From contig JAFREQ010000008.1 in NCBI GenBank assembly GCA_025331565.1, positions 2,852,001-2,916,000 on the forward strand: 64,000 bases of DNA, given 5' to 3'. A program made the position numbers and the translations under genes. Below are positions 63,209-64,000 of the stretch, one piece after another (the first letter of the stretch is position 1; every line of letters starts with the position of its first letter). Source of the DNA: Holacanthus passer (lineage: Eukaryota; Chordata; Actinopteri; Pomacanthidae). The notes below the pieces were generated by a model. That model was not told where the DNA came from and made no database searches. It saw only the letters and a program-made list of their open reading frames with translations.

Positions 63209-63634
63209 CCAAGGAGGAAGACACACAGAAAGAATAAATAAAACAATGATTTTATTAAAGTAAATTGATAAATGTAAGATGACTTAAAGTAAGCATGGTG
63301 TGTGTAATCAGTAGGATCAGTAGTGTAAGTGCGTGCATGAGTGGAAGAGCCTGGTGGTGCAGCGTTGTAGAGAGCAGCAACACAACACAAAACCAAACCA
63401 AAATGCTGTCTCAGGCAGGAGGAAGCGAGGGAGACTGAGCTCCAGAGGGTTTTTAAAAGCTGCTCTGATACATGGGGCCCAGGTGTGTCAGATCTGCTAA
63501 TGAAATCAGGTCTTCCCCACTCTGCAGCTCACCTCTGCCCCGCCTACCTGCAGTACCTGCAAAGCAGACAGAGGTGAGAGGGTCGTCACGAACAACACGT
63601 CACAACACTTTTCAACTAACAAAATTTAAAAAAA
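63209..63634 (-). repeat. LTR-like segment between two direct repeats
   Basis: On the minus strand the segment starts near TGTTGTGACGTGTTGTTCGT, carries a TATA-like TTTTAAAAA (complement of about 63449-63460), a CT-rich leader, and then an AATAAA polyadenylation-type signal (complement of about 63252-63258). This order is what a solo LTR of a fish retrotransposon would show. There is no internal coding region, primer-binding site or polypurine tract to prove it. The flanking repeats (about 50 bp) are too long for a target duplication. Confidence 0.35.
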
Positions 63635-63684
63635 AACATCCACTCCATCATGTTTTTATTGAACATTTAGAGTCCATTTTCTAC
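63635..63684 (+). repeat. About 50-bp direct repeat, right copy
   Basis: Contains CACTCCATCATGTTTTTATT, GAACATTTAGAGTCCATTTT and CTACT. Partner of the repeat at 63157-63208. Confidence 0.7.
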
Positions 63685-63834
63685 TATTTTATGGTGTTGA
63701 ACTTCCATTTATTTTAGCTTTTTGTAAGTAGCTTTATTAGGCTCATTTTTATGTGTTATGGTGCATGCATACTGCCGGGTTTAGTTATTTTTATAAGTGC
63801 ACCATATTTAACAAGTGAAAAAAAAAAAAAAAAA
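63685..63834 (+). other. AT-rich 3' part of the insertion ending in A17
   Basis: AT-rich sequence that ends in an uninterrupted A17 run at 63818-63834, just before the dispersed repeat resumes. The A-run is placed like a retroposon tail, but there is no AATAAA within the preceding 40 bases. Confidence 0.5.
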
Positions 63835-64000
63835 TCAAAGGTCCCCAGAAGATGAACTGACATTGATCCCCTGACTTTTCCTTGGTTGACATTTTTGGCT
63901 TGTAGTGAAATGTCTTGACAACTATTGGATGGTTGGCTACAACATTTCCTCTGACTTTTCATCCAGTGCCATCATCAAAATTATAATTTGTTCAGTACTC
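63835..64000 (+). repeat. Dispersed fish repeat (TATTGGATGGATTGCC family), right half, cut by window end
   Basis: Resumes with GGTCCCCAGAAGATGAACTG and TTGATCCCCTGACTTTTCCT, then TGAAATGTCTTGACAACTAT, TGGATGGTTGGCTACAAC, ATCCAGTGCCATCATCAAAA and TTTGTTCAGTACT. This is the expected continuation of the copy broken at about 62060. It runs off the window. Confidence 0.75.

Noticed and set aside
1..64000. tRNA, rRNA, snRNA genes, CRISPR arrays, bacterial operons
   Set aside because: I looked for B-box-like GGTTCGAATCC strings, known snRNA starts and regularly spaced repeats and found none; the window is eukaryotic non-coding DNA.

Overview
The window looks like AT-rich, non-coding nuclear DNA from a ray-finned fish, most likely a percomorph teleost. 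That assignment is an inference from the repeats: Tc1-like elements with fish-type ends reading CAACCC..CCAAAAAAGTTGGGAC, L2-type LINE fragments, a DUF4371/ZMYM1-like hAT remnant, a PIF/Harbinger-like remnant, and a dispersed repeat with TATTGGATGGATTGCC that is common in percomorphs. I found no intact protein-coding gene, no rRNA or tRNA, no operon structure and no CRISPR array. Nearly all open frames are short and look like chance; the frames that match known proteins belong to broken transposable elements.

Layout. 1-5.8 kb: unique-looking DNA with a clean hairpin near 1.1 kb. 5.8-7.7 kb: a 36-bp direct repeat, then a minus-strand hAT transposase pseudogene. 9.85 kb: a second hairpin. 10.9-13.4 kb: three dispersed-repeat relics. 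13.4-27.4 kb: a long stretch with few repeats, several low-repeat blocks that could be conserved non-coding elements, and the longest open frame of the window (minus strand, 16.7-17.7 kb), which I do not recognise. 27.4-28.5 kb: a Tc1 end fused to an L2 LINE 3' half. 35.5-35.8 kb: a LINE 3' end with a GATA tail. 41.3-41.9 kb: a minus-strand LINE reverse-transcriptase core. 44.7 kb: a GAT trinucleotide tract. 47.0-47.5 kb: two exon-like segments. 52.2-53.0 kb: a Tc1 fragment with a second element nested in it, flanked on both sides by TACTA-type microsatellite. 53.2 and 55.3 kb: dispersed repeats. 59.4-59.9 kb: a full-length, internally deleted Tc1-like element with both ends. 62.0-64.0 kb: one dispersed repeat split by a roughly 1.8-kb insertion that holds the Harbinger relic, an LTR-like segment and a terminal poly-A tract.

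No set of genes here works together. The interest lies in the layering of dead mobile elements and in possible regulatory (CNE-like or exon-like) islands between them. I do not see a new biological system. The best candidates for follow-up are the nested insertions at 52 kb and 62-64 kb, the exon-like pair at 47 kb and the unassigned 311-codon frame.
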